A DNA stretch of 64,000 nt from Antedon mediterranea. Lineage: Eukaryota; Echinodermata; Crinoidea; Comatulida; Antedonidae. The stretch covers positions 30,750,501-30,814,500 of the forward strand of contig NC_092672.1 in assembly GCF_964355755.1 (NCBI RefSeq), in the 5' to 3' direction. A program made the translations under genes and the position numbers. The notes under the pieces are model-generated. The model saw nothing but the letters and a program-made list of their open reading frames with translations. It ran no database searches and had not been told where the DNA came from. Shown here piece after piece: positions 22,187 to 33,031 of the stretch; within the stretch, counting starts at the first letter, position 1, and the number at the start of each line of letters is the position of its first letter.

Positions 22187-22211
22187 GGGATGAGGGGGGT
22201 GGGGGGGAGGG
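22187..22211 (+). other. G-quadruplex-type G-run
   Basis: GGGATGAGGGGGGT followed by GGGGGGGAGGG: four G-tracts of at least three with loops of one to four bases, in otherwise AT-rich sequence about 640 bp downstream of the copy C stop codon. Confidence 0.6.
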
Positions 22212-22851
22212 TTATAAGCTCATTAGTGTTCCCGCTTTGTTTTTCAGCTTTACCTGATTTTTTAAATTCTGTCTCCCATGTTCATTAACCTTATTGATAT
22301 CATTATTGTTCCCAATTGAATATACTGTACAATAAATACAAAGACAAGAAGTACAACTCATTGAAACTTAAATAAAAATGTTTATTGTAAAAATTCTTAT
22401 TCCTTGCACTCATTTCAAAATGTAAACTATAAAATAAATTGTCTATAGGCGTTAAGTAAATCTAAAATCTAAAAAAATCACAGTTATAGTACAATAGTAA
22501 AAATCCCTTGATTACAGTATGCTCTATTCTATTATTTTGAAGAAACTTTGTTGAATGATCGTTTTTGTTGAATGTTCGGAAAATAGGTTCAAACTCCAAA
22601 TAATTTATTTTCTATGAAGATTAGGTCAACTATAGAATAGTATACTGTTTTGTTATATGGCCATAGCGTGAGGTAATGAAACAAAATATAAGGATAATTT
22701 TCTTACAATCTGAGTCTCATGGTGGGATGATCTTTCTCTTAATAACCTCTGAGTAGTGAGACTCTTTCTTGGTGGATAATTTAAAATACCATTCATTTTA
22801 AAAATGTAATTCTGTCCTTCATTCCGACATCTAAATTCTACCTGATCTAGT
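22212..22851. other. 3' flank of copy C
   Basis: This is non-coding, AT-rich and directly downstream of the minus-strand stop codon. It probably includes the 3' UTR; several TTTATT words (AATAAA on the minus strand) occur but none can be singled out. Confidence 0.4.
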
Positions 22852-25800
22852 TTACTTTTGTTCTTTTTTAATACATTTAATCAATTTCTTTACATTATCA
22901 TTAAACTCCATGTTGTTTGTAAAGTCGATATAAAGCCTGCTCTTTCCTTTCACTAGTTGTTGAACTTTAGAGTTTTTTTCAGGTATATATTTCTCCATTT
23001 TCAATGGAATAAACGGCCTCTTGTGTTTTTGAATTTTTCTGCACTCTACAAACAAAAATGTGAAACTTATAAATTCACTTATCTTTTCTATTAAGTGTAG
23101 ACTTACATTTTCGTTGTATTTAATTGCGCATAATTTACCTCTCTTTTACTTAATATAATACATACCAAATTTGCAGTTGTCACTTTTTTCATAGTCTTCG
23201 GATAAACAGATTAGAACTATATTTGATTGTTTTATTCCCTTTTCAATATCGTCTGGCATAAAGCCGGTAATTTCAACAAAATCAATCCAGATTTTATGTG
23301 ATTTCAGTTTCTTTTTTAGTTCATCATAAATGTGTCTGACAGTTCTAGAAAAGGAAAAGCGATTATTGCGTTGGAATAATTGGTGTATTTTTAATTTATA
23401 TATAATAATATGATTTAACATTGCGATAAATGAATGACTATATATTTATACACTACCACCATAGTAAATTACACTCTGTAGATTTTTAAAGTGGTGCGGT
23501 GTTTCTATTTTAAATGTTTTACATACTGTAGGTATTTATACTTACACGTCGTGAGTGTGATTGTAACTTATCATTATTTGCTTCTGCAAACAAGAATAAA
23601 TAAAATTGATCACAGAGTTACATAATTTAATGTAATTACTGTATAAGATAATACTAGAAGAAATTATAATATTTTTATATATAAAACCGATATAATAGTT
23701 TGATACACGGTTTATAACATACCAAATTACAACATAGAAATTACCTTTCCATCCTTTGATTTCTTTCCAGGTTTCAGTTTTCTACTTGCACCTGTAATTA
23801 ATATTACGTATAGATAAAAATTAACATGTCTTACAATTGATTTGAACCTCAACCGACTATAGCTACATATTGCACTAAAACTAAAATTCTCATCTTAAAA
23901 TTGTCAAAAGATCTTAATAATTGCTCTATTTTTGTAGTTGTTATATTCAACTTATATTGACAGTTTAAATTTTTAAATGTACACACACATTTTTAGCAGA
24001 CTGCTTATAAGTGTAAAACATCGATACCTTTTTTTCTCTTGAATTTTGAAGTAGAAGGTCGGTTGTCACAATCAGAGTACCCTGCATACAAAATATAATT
24101 AACATAATACATACTGTAGCTTTAATGTAGTTTAACAGAAATCGTTTAAAAAAAGAAAATACATGCATCTCAGATATAAATTAATAAGGAATTGTTATAA
24201 TCATTACTAGATTGATATGGGGGTTTCTACATTTTTAAAGTTATTTTAAATTTCAAAGATAAATTTAAATGTCTAATAAAGATTTCAACCTGAGTTCTCC
24301 TCTTCATCTGACTCTTCTGAGGTCGTTGACTTCTTTCTTTTGCGAGTTATTTTTGAAGAAGACACTATAATAATGAAAATAATCCACAATGCAATCCTGA
24401 TATTCGCCACCGACCCCATACGTTTTTTACAAAAAAAAAAAGCTACTTGGTAGTTAAAACTTACACTTTAGTTACCGTAAATCAGTTAATTAATGTTATT
24501 TCATTTGTTTTAATTAAAAATTGTTAATTCTTGTATTTTTAGTTCATTATGTCGGTCGGTTGGTTGGTCGGTCGGTTGGTCGGTAAACACTAACTTGAGC
24601 ACGCGACTGCAGCCATGTATATGGCCTTGTTTAATTAGATGGCGATAAGCTTTGAAGCTAAATTTGCTAAACCTTATCCATTATTATTTTGCTGATAATA
24701 ACGATTTGAATACAATTAAAGATATCTGTGGTCAATTTGATTAAAAAAAAAAATACTACCCAATTAGTTTTGTATTTTAACCTCGAAAAATATTCCAAAG
24801 ATTATTATGCTATTAATTGTTTCCGTTCCATACCTGATTTTTTCTTCGTTTTACGAGTTGAAGTAGATTGTTTGTTATCGCTATCGGCATCATCACTATC
24901 AGACTTTTTTGATATTGTACTAGTTTTTTTCGAAGTAGAAGCTAAAACAAAACAATAATAATAATATGATAAGCAATGTTAGCAAGTGTATACAAGGTAA
25001 ACATTTGTGTATTAAAGTAAAATACACATAATAAATACAATTCTTAAATTAATATTTAGGCCTATATCATACATTCCTCTAAATTATAGGCCTACAGTCT
25101 TGTTACCTGATGTTTCTGTGATATAATCGATTCCAATTTCCTTTAATTCTTCTATAAATTTGTTCGATTTTCTCTTTTTGATTTTCTGTCTGCTTTCCAA
25201 ATCAACTATCATACTCCAGCGATTTGAATATTGTTTTTTGACAGGATTATTAAAGTATTGGTCAATGTCACCCCGGTCACTCTCTTGTAATTGAAAAGTG
25301 ATCGCCACTATTCGTTGTCTGTGTGGCGACAACAATGGTGATACAGTTTCGTCATTTGGAAAGGATGGCAGAATTTCACTTAGTTTCTTCCTCAGTGCAG
25401 CTTGGTTTGTAACAATAATCGTATCATTCAAAAGTGTTATATTGTTGGGACCCAAATACCCGGCACCATGCAATGCCTGTAGCAGATCCATCCCTGTTTT
25501 AGCCCCTGACAGAATATCCATTGTCAATAGATCCTTGAACACACATTTCAGCATATCTAACCACCTGCGGTCGCCGTACCATTTCGAGAATACTACCATG
25601 ATCGTATTATACTTCCCCTTTGCCGCAGCAGCAGCTGCTATAAAACAAAACGTATATAAAGTGAATGCTTAAAACAAACAATGTGATCAGTGCTGAGACA
25701 ACCATTAATTTGTCTCAGGTCAATGTAAAATTTGATTTAATTTGTAGTGTGACTTATTCCATTTCTTTAATACGAATAACAAACAAATTATTTATCTATT

Positions 25801-26015
25801 TAAATAGATAACAACTGGGCCCTCTTGGAGACCACCCTTTGACTGAAGAGGTTGTCCAGTATAAAGAAAATATTTCAATTCAATTCAGGTAGAAAATGTT
25901 ATTATAGAAATTGTGCCAAAAATTATATAATATTAAGAATATTAAGATATATAATAACTATTACACAATGTCTTATGTAAAACTACAATTTAAGCCTACC
26001 TTCTTTGCTGGCCAT
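22852..26015 (-). CDS. DED-TIR gene, copy C (complete, nine exons, 413 codons)
   Basis: Exons 5' to 3': 26015-26000 (MASKE), 25637-25107, 24941-24834, 24364-24290, 24081-24028, 23791-23745, 23583-23546, 23344-23166, 23045-22852 (stop TAA). The sum is 1242 nt with all phases fitting (1,1,1,1,1,0,2,1). ATG context is AAAGATGG. Residues 6-182 hold a death-effector-like fold (GMDLLQALHGAGYL near 54-67). Residues 183-277 are charged linkers with TRKTKKKS, TRKRKKS and KFKRKK clusters. Residues 278-413 form a TIR: KQIMISYN, KIWIDFVEITGFMPDD, SNIVLICLSEDYEKS, NCKFE, RPFIPLKMEKY, LYIDF. The glutamate of C-x-x-E (residue 350) is encoded across the last intron; it corresponds to the catalytic Glu of NAD-hydrolysing TIRs. 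The likely role is cytosolic innate immune or cell-death signalling, inferred from domains only. Confidence 0.85.
24546..24625 (+). mobile_element. Short copy of the (CGGT)n element in an intron of copy C
   Basis: TTCATTATGTCGGTCGGTTGG...CGGTAAACACTAA...GAGCACGCGACTGCAGCCATG matches the two ends of the 13288-13994 element with the interior missing. It lies in the intron between exons 24834-24941 and 24290-24364. Confidence 0.65.
25800..25890 (+). mobile_element. SINE 3' fragment in intron 1 of copy C
   Basis: ACTGGGCCCTCTTGGAGACC...TTTGACTGAAGAGGT...TTCAATTCAATTCA is the 3' part of the SINE at 495-832. It sits between the MASKE exon and the DED exon, as in copy D. Confidence 0.75.
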
Positions 26016-27046
26016 CTTTCGTGCTCTACAAACACAAAAAAAACACATGTACTGTATATAATGTTTTGTTAAGTAGCCTAACCGTATCTGGTTATACATT
26101 TCAAACAATATTACCGTGATAGATTAATAAGATTTAATCAGGCAATTTTTACGGGACCTGGGTAATTAATATAGTATATTTTGTATACATCCATTATGTT
26201 ATGTGAGATGGGTATCAATATGACCACAATTGTCCTACTGGGAAGGTTTAAACTACATTTGAAACTTCAACTAAATCTCCTAACAAAAAAGAAAAAAATG
26301 ATAAAAACAAGATGGATTGTAAATAAGTTGAATTATAGTCGTATTCTTGGCCTTAGCACTATTGTAGATATCGACCTGACCATAATTATATATCGACGCC
26401 TAAGCTAAAATTGCTATTCGCTTTATTGACAACAAGCATCCTGTATTCTACTGTCCCGAATCAGACAATAATAGGTAAGTTACTATTATTAAATCTACCT
26501 AATTTTCCTCTTTTAAATTACAGATATGAGTTAAGATAGATGAATGTGCAATTTCCATTCTGGAAAATTCAATAGAAATTATGTAACTTACTTTAAATAT
26601 AAAGCTGATACAGCTACGTCGTCATTGTCTAAATTTACTGAGAAAGAAGGACGCGGTAGTTTATGGCGTGGGTTGATTGCCCGATACGTATGAGAAGATT
26701 ATAACAATAAAGTATGTTAATAGCCTGGTGTATAATAAGCAACACAACCAGGTCTCTATATAAAATCATTTAATGTTAGATCCGTATAAGAATAAAATTG
26801 ATATGGACTTTGAAATTGAGAAGAATCTAACATTTAGCTGCAAAGATTTCACCATCGAACATTCATTCACGTTTTTAGACGTATTGTAGGCCAAGTTCTA
26901 AGCGCCTCATGGTATTATCATGTTGGCAACACATGATCACATCTTTTAGATTTAGACTGTTTTTTAAATTGATTTTTACACAAAACTCAGAAAGCAAATA
27001 ACATACCTAATATAGAATAATTAATTTAAAAATTGTATAGACAATG
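26016..27046. promoter_or_regulatory. 5' flank of DED-TIR copy C (putative promoter region)
   Basis: The region directly upstream of the start exon holds the block conserved in four paralogous segments (26640-26780: GGCGTGGGTTGATTG...GATACGTATGAGAAG). No TATA element or known factor site was identified. The regulatory role is inferred from position and conservation alone. Confidence 0.35.
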
Positions 27047-28342
27047 TTCACTGTCTACTGTGCCACAAGGGAACATCCTGGGACCACTCCTGTTCCTCAT
27101 CTACGTGAATGATATGCCTATGTCCGTCTCATCATTGTTAATGCAATATGCTGACGATAGTGCAATTGTCAATGCTCATCATGATCCTGATATCATCAGT
27201 AAAAATCTTGCTAGGGATCTGTCTAATTGTAATAAATGGTTAATTGACAATAATTTATCACTTCACATGGGAAAAACTGAACTAATGTTGTTTGGTCCCA
27301 GGATGTCTCTCAAGAACTACACAAATTTTAGCGTCCTTTACAATGGCTATACAATTTCTTTGAATAGCTCTATAAAATACCTTGGTATCGAACTAAGCAA
27401 TAGGCTTAATAGTGAATTAATTGTCTCAACAGTTATTAAGAAAGTTAATGGTCGTATTAAATTTGCGTATAGGAATTGTCGTAACTTTGATCGCTGTATT
27501 CGTAAACTCATAATGGAAGCCCTGGCTCTAAGCCATATAAATTATGCTATATCATCCTGGTACTGGGGTACAACCGCGGATTCCCGTACTAAACTTCAAA
27601 GAACACAAAATAAAGTAATTAGATTCATCTTAGGGAAACATAGTAGATACCATATAACCAAAGACGATTATACTTTTCTTGGTTTATTAGATGTTAAAAC
27701 CAGGGCCGAACAAATGACACTACAACACGTACAGACAATATATACAAAAAGTTGTCCAGACTTTATGTTAAATAATTTTAATAGGATAAATCATAACCAT
27801 GGTACTAGAGGTAAAGATTGTAATTTTATTGTTCCAATGAATAACTATACTGTTAGTAAGACCTTTTTTTTTAATGCAATCACACTGTGGAACAAATTAC
27901 CAATAGAAATAAAAAATATTTTTACACACAATAGTTTTAAAAGGACTCTTAAGAAATTTTTATTAACAAATATGCAAATTATATAGACCTAAAATTATGA
28001 TTGACTTTTCTTGTAAATAATGGTAGATATTTTTGTAATAATAATGATTATCAGAATTCAGCATAAATCTAACATGTAATTAAATTAATTTGTAATACTG
28101 TATAAAATAATAATAGATTCATATTTTTGTATAATTATTGTAATATTATTTTATTATGTTGGGGACCCCTTTGGAAACAAGCCTCTGGGCTTAAAGGGCC
28201 ATCCCCTGCTTTCCATGCTTATTTTCTTGTCTAGTCTTGTATTTTTATATTTAATTGTTTCTCTTTTTATTTCATTTACATTATACTGTTTTATTTATTT
28301 GTACTGTATTTGGAAAGCAATAAATATTACTTACTTACTTAC
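27047..28342 (+). mobile_element. 5'-truncated CR1/L2-like LINE
   Basis: The left border (after GACAATG) and right border (before GTAAGTTTAATCCTGTCTG) are set by the empty paralogous site at 21595-21630. It contains the 3' half of an RT ORF, a 3' UTR with GGGGACCCCTTTGGAAAC and GGGCTTAAAGGGCC, and a (TTAC)n tail. Simple-repeat tails rather than poly(A) are usual for CR1/L2-group LINEs. Confidence 0.85.
27049..27986 (+). pseudogene. LINE reverse transcriptase C-terminal fragment
   Basis: It opens inside the RT palm at VPQGNILGPLLFLIYVNDMP, then has MQYADDSAIV (the YADD box), KTELMLFGP, SIKYLGIELS, and a C-terminal stretch ending FFFNAITLWNKLPIEIKN typical of LINE ORF2 tails. The frame is open to a stop at 27986, but endonuclease and early RT motifs are missing because of 5' truncation, so it is not a functional enzyme. 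Confidence 0.85.
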
Positions 28343-28401
28343 TGTAAGTTTAATCCTGTCTGTTTATTCACAACCTCAATCCAACAATTTCTTTTAGAGA
28401 T

Positions 28402-28873
28402 TGTCACGAACTCCTCTTACGTATGTTTCCGAGCGGTTGAAAATACTTTAGGAACTCCCTTGTGACATAAAAGTATACACACAAAATCCACAAAGTTGTA
28501 AGATAACTCAAAAACAAAGCTTTAATTTCAATCAACTTCAACTTTCAACAATCCAGTAAGCACTTTAAACAACAGCTTCACAATGACTTTACAATATAAC
28601 ATCCAACCTCTAATCCAACCTCTAATCCAACCTCTAATCCAACAACCTTACAATAGTTTACATCCCTTTATATACAAGATGCTCCTATCCTTCTAGATCA
28701 TTCTTTATACTTCTCATTATTACATGATTACAGTTTCTATTAATAGCACTTCTGGAATGTTCTTGATTGTTCTTATTAATTATACATGGTTTATTAAATC
28801 AAAACATCTTATTCTAGAATGTTCATGTAAATACTATGTTACTCTATATGTTAGGGAATGGTAATTTATTACA
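28402..28873 (-). repeat. LTR (3' LTR in element sense)
   Basis: 472 bp, TGTCACG...TTATTACA, including three tandem AACCTCTAATCC words. It pairs with 31598-32069. Confidence 0.93.
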
Positions 28874-28946
28874 CTCCCCCCTCTTTCTGAGCTCAAAACT
28901 CTTTCTTGGAGTTTTGAGGGGCAAGTATACACGGACGTGGCAAAAG

Positions 28947-31208
28947 TTAACCCACTCCTATTCTATAAAACTTAAATACGCCATAATAACATACAACATA
29001 ATCATTAATAATTACTAATAATGAACCAACAATATTCATGTAAATTTGTCGGAATGGTTCACTAACAATTACTGACATAGGAATCACCGGGGCCTTCAAT
29101 TTGGTTTTATACTTTGAAGTTTTCTGGCAATTTTCACAAGTGTTGCAATATTCGGTCACATCCTTTCTAATACCAGGCCAAAAGAATCTCTGCTTTATCC
29201 TATCTAATGTCTTTTTCCTACCTAAATGACCTGCCAAAGGAATATCATGTGAGACTTTCAATACACTATTACGGCAAGGGTATGGAACCACTAATTGCTC
29301 TATTGGTTCTATCTGGTGTTTAGTGAAAACCAGCCTAAATAAAATTCCATCCTTACAGACTATCTTTATAGTGTCATCATCCTTCTGTACTAACATCTGT
29401 TCTCGAAGTGAAATTAAAGTTCTATCCTTAACCTGATAATCCTTAAATTTATCTCTGCCAATATCTAAAATGTCTAATTCACTATCTTGGCTAGATTGAG
29501 CTTCCTTTGTTTTTGCAAACTCTTTCCTAACTTTTCGTTTCTCACTTCTGGTTTTATGAACTTTTTCCTTGGGAGGGTTGTCACTGAGTATTTGGCCATC
29601 TAAATGTCCAAATTCTTCTTGAAAATTAACCACATCATCTAACTGATGTGAAATAACCCCAGAAGCTTTTTCCGACTTTAATTCGTTTTCCTCTCTTAGT
29701 TTTTCTTTTCTAGCATGATCTCTAGTGGCAACAAAACTATGCCTATCATGATTCTTATCCCCCTTCCCTAATAAGTCTCTAAATTTAGGAAAGTCCCTAC
29801 CAAGAATTACATCTCTTGGTAAATCGCTGCAAACGCCAACCAACAAATTATGGTCTTCGTTATTAACCTTAATATTGACGAATGCAGTAGGATAGGCTTG
29901 GACATGGTCATGGACGCACCTGCATGTAATTTTAGCTTGCTCCGCGCGATTAATTTTCTTAGCCGCTACTAAATCAGAATGAACAAGTGTCATATCACAT
30001 CCAGAGTCTATCAAAATTTCACAATCACATCCTTCAACTAGGCCTCTACAAATGTAAGGTGTACATGGTTTTGAAACAGTATCTGTTTTTGTCGACAAAA
30101 AGCCATCCTTACTTCGACAAAATCGTTCTATGTGGCCTACTTTTTTGCACCGTCTACAAACGAGAGGTTGTCTAGCGTCAGATTGTGATTTATGAAAGTT
30201 ATCAGGGGGATTATTATTACCCTTACTGTCAACTTCAGGAGTGCCTTTCACTGTTTTCTCCTGGTTGTTTCTATTTTCGTGTTTTCTATTTTGAAACTTT
30301 TTCTCAAAATCGATACCTTTTCTAGCTTGAAAATAATTATCTGCTAATTCCGCAGCATTTAATCCCGAATCTGGTTTATGTTCTTTAACCCAAATTTGTA
30401 CCCCTGTGGGCATAATATCTATCAATTGCTCTAAAATAACAATTTCAGCTAAATCATCTTTGCTTTTATCAGCAGGCCTAGCCCACTTAGTAAATAAATC
30501 TTTTAACCTAACATACATTTCTCTATAACTTTCTTCACTTTTCTTTTTAATTGACCTAAACCTTTGCCTATATGTCTCTTCAGTTATGTCATACCTTTGT
30601 AATATTGCTTTCTTCACTATGTCGTACTGGTTACTTTCTGTCACTGGTAGTGATGCATAGGCTGCTCTTGCTTTGCCTGTCAAATGAGGTATTAGTTTTA
30701 CTACCCAGTGTTCTTTTCGCCACTCATAGGTGTTAGCAATACGTTCAAACGTAGTGAGATAATTTTCAATATCATCACTATCAGAAAGCTTTGCAATCTG
30801 AACTTCCTTCAATCTCATTATGTCTTTTAATCGTTTCTCCTCACTGTCCTTTTGCTTGTCCATTAACGCCATTACTAATGCTTGCTGTTTCTCCATATCT
30901 TCCCTACGTAAACGTTCTTGTCTTTCCATATCTTCCCGACGTCTTTCATTATCTTCTTGACGTGAACGTTCTTGTTGTTTCATCATCTGCTGCATCATAA
31001 TATTCTGCTGTTGCATTTGCTGCTGCATCAACAACAAAAAATCTTTTGAAAATGAGTCAGCCCCTGTAGGGTTATGTCCACTGGTTGGTCCAGACTCTTC
31101 TGCCTGTTGTTCAGGTTGAATTGATTGAACTGATTCTACATCCGAATCAGTTTCATCGCCGCCGCTGTATTCTCTACCGGATCTTGTTGTTGATTGTTTA
31201 TCAGCCAT
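28947..31208 (-). CDS. Gag-protease-integrase(H2C2) fusion ORF, 753 codons, RT/RNase H missing
   Basis: Residues 1-60 are acidic and disordered. Residues 60-125 are a Gln/Met/Arg/Glu-rich coiled coil (QQQMQQQNIMMQQMMKQQE). Residues about 135-310 are a Ty3/gypsy Gag capsid region (SCAN-like: YLTTFERIANTYEWRKEHWV, YREMYVRLKDLFTKW). A zinc knuckle (CRRCKKVGHIERFC) follows near 355, then an aspartic protease with CEILIDSGCDMTLVH near 400-412. After a charged spacer comes an integrase HHCC domain (HDIPLAGHLG...CNTCENCQK) and only the start of the catalytic core. No Y/FxDD box and no DDE triad are present. The ORF is unbroken, which suggests selection or recent amplification of a deleted form mobilised in trans. 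Confidence 0.9.
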   Translation of the reverse strand: MADKQSTTRSGREYSGGDETDSDVESVQSIQPEQQAEESGPTSGHNPTGADSFSKDFLLLMQQQMQQQNIMMQQMMKQQERSRQEDNERRREDMERQERLRREDMEKQQALVMALMDKQKDSEEKRLKDIMRLKEVQIAKLSDSDDIENYLTTFERIANTYEWRKEHWVVKLIPHLTGKARAAYASLPVTESNQYDIVKKAILQRYDITEETYRQRFRSIKKKSEESYREMYVRLKDLFTKWARPADKSKDDLAEIVILEQLIDIMPTGVQIWVKEHKPDSGLNAAELADNYFQARKGIDFEKKFQNRKHENRNNQEKTVKGTPEVDSKGNNNPPDNFHKSQSDARQPLVCRRCKKVGHIERFCRSKDGFLSTKTDTVSKPCTPYICRGLVEGCDCEILIDSGCDMTLVHSDLVAAKKINRAEQAKITCRCVHDHVQAYPTAFVNIKVNNEDHNLLVGVCSDLPRDVILGRDFPKFRDLLGKGDKNHDRHSFVATRDHARKEKLREENELKSEKASGVISHQLDDVVNFQEEFGHLDGQILSDNPPKEKVHKTRSEKRKVRKEFAKTKEAQSSQDSELDILDIGRDKFKDYQVKDRTLISLREQMLVQKDDDTIKIVCKDGILFRLVFTKHQIEPIEQLVVPYPCRNSVLKVSHDIPLAGHLGRKKTLDRIKQRFFWPGIRKDVTEYCNTCENCQKTSKYKTKLKAPVIPMSVIVSEPFRQIYMNIVGSLLVIINDYVVCYYGVFKFYRIGVG

Positions 31209-31528
31209 TTTTTAAATCTGGATGAGGGTCTTGTTACTAGTTAATCGTAGTTACCGAGACGTTCACAAGTCTACTGTTCCAAATAAATAATGTACTGTTC
31301 TTAAAACAATGTTTGTGTACTTACGATTAAACAAAACGTAGCACCACGGCTTCCGTAAAATATCTCAGTATCGTAAGTACCACTTCCTCAAAATATCAAT
31401 AAAAGTACAGTTGATCCTAAACAGCCACCAATCTATGGCAAAATACAGTAGATCAAACTGCTACCACAAAATCTCACAACAGTACTGTAGATAAATACAC
31501 AGTTAAGTCGAACAGTAGATCGAAATAA

Positions 31529-31597
31529 CCGCTGCCACCAAATTAGGCTGAACACCGCTGCCACCAAATTAGGCTGAACACCGCTGCCACCAAATTA
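31529..31597 (-). repeat. Threefold 26-bp repeat at the 5' LTR/PBS junction
   Basis: CCGCTGCCACCAAATTAGGCTGAACA-type units start at 31529, 31555 and 31581, the last truncated at the LTR. On the minus strand each unit repeats TTTGGTGGCAGCGGTG, so any primer-binding site is present in triplicate. Confidence 0.75.
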
Positions 31598-32069
31598 TGT
31601 CACGAACTCCTCTTACGTATGTTTCCGAGCGGTTGAAAATACTTTAGGAACTCCCTTGTGACATAAAAGTATACACACAAAATCCACAAAGTTGTAAGAT
31701 AACTCAAAAACAAAGCTTTAATTTCAATCAACTTCAACTTTCAACAATCCAGTAAGCACTTTAAACAACAGCTTCACAATGACTTTACAATATAACATCC
31801 AACCTCTAATCCAACCTCTAATCCAACCTCTAATCCAACAACCTTACAATAGTTTACATCCCTTTATATACAAGATGCTCCTATCCTTCTAGATCATTCT
31901 TTATACTTCTCATTATTACATGATTACAGTTTCTATTAATAGCACTTCTGGAATGTTCTTGATTGTTCTTATTAATTATACATGGTTTATTAAATCAAAA
32001 CATCTTATTCTAGAATGTTCATGTAAATACTATGTTACTCTATATGTTAGGGAATGGTAATTTATTACA
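31598..32069 (-). repeat. LTR (5' LTR in element sense)
   Basis: 472 bp, same sequence as 28402-28873 as far as can be compared by eye. Transcription of the element would start here and run toward lower coordinates. Confidence 0.93.
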
Positions 32070-32074
32070 GAGAT

Positions 32075-32999
32075 AGGCCTACAGTTACATAAACCATACA
32101 GTATCGTTTTTTATTTAAAATGGCGTATCTACCCAGAATCCTCATGAAATGAAAATAGAATAACATTTGATGTATTGTCATGACCCACTTCCGTTTAATT
32201 CAAATGGAAATTCCAATATGACAAATATATATAGGCAACTGCTTCGGACAAAAGACTACTACTATAATAGTTGTACACAAAATGATAGGAATATTCCTCA
32301 ACTGGAACGATGTTATATCGCAGGCGTCGTAAACTAAACACCAAAATAGTTACTAATCAAACGTTATTCTTAGCACATATACAGCATCATGCTTTATGTT
32401 ATTAATTCTGTTAAATATAAAAATGTTGAGGCTCTAATCTTTCCTTCTGTACGTTTAGCGACGCTTCTATACCAGTCTTTCTTCGAAGTGCAGGCTAGTT
32501 TAATAATACTAGTCTTTTAACTTTTAAACTTTTTTAAGTGATCAATAATATGTCAAACATAAGTTTGTGCGATTGTATTTTTAATAAACTAATGTAAAAG
32601 ATAGTGTCAAAAGAAATGTACGTTTTAAAACGATTAGATATGCAATATTTACATAAACTATTTACTTAAAGCAAAGAGGGACGCGTTAGATGTGAGAGGT
32701 TATCGCGTTTGTTAATCACCTAATCACGTATGATGTCAGCTAGTAGCTATTATTGTTAGCTATGTCATTTTTTTTTATAAATATCTATTTACTCAAAGCA
32801 GGGAAAAGAGGGACGTATAAGCTATAAGAGGTTATGGCGTTGGTTGATAACAACGTATGATTAGTTTTTAACAATAAACTACCGCATTATTAAAGGTGTA
32901 TACTGAATATGTAACTTCCGATAAACTTGTTTAACAACGTAAACATTGAATGTGCACGTTGAAATAGATAGCGAATGCTGATCAGACAATAATAGGTAA

Positions 33000-33031
<32 letters not shown>

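Larger units (their letters stand above)
28402..32069 (-). mobile_element. Non-autonomous Ty3/gypsy-type LTR retrotransposon
   Basis: Two 472-bp LTRs (28402-28873 and 31598-32069) start TGTCACGAAC and end TTATTACA and look identical by eye. Target duplication GAGAT stands at 28397-28401 and 32070-32074. Next to the 3' LTR (minus-strand sense) is the purine tract AGAAAGAGGGGGGAG (about 28875-28889). Beside the 5' LTR is a threefold 26-bp repeat (31529-31597) where the primer-binding site should be (GGTGGCAGCGG). One ORF (28947-31208) has Gag, protease and an integrase zinc-binding part but no RT or RNase H. Apparently identical LTRs imply recent insertion. Confidence 0.93.
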
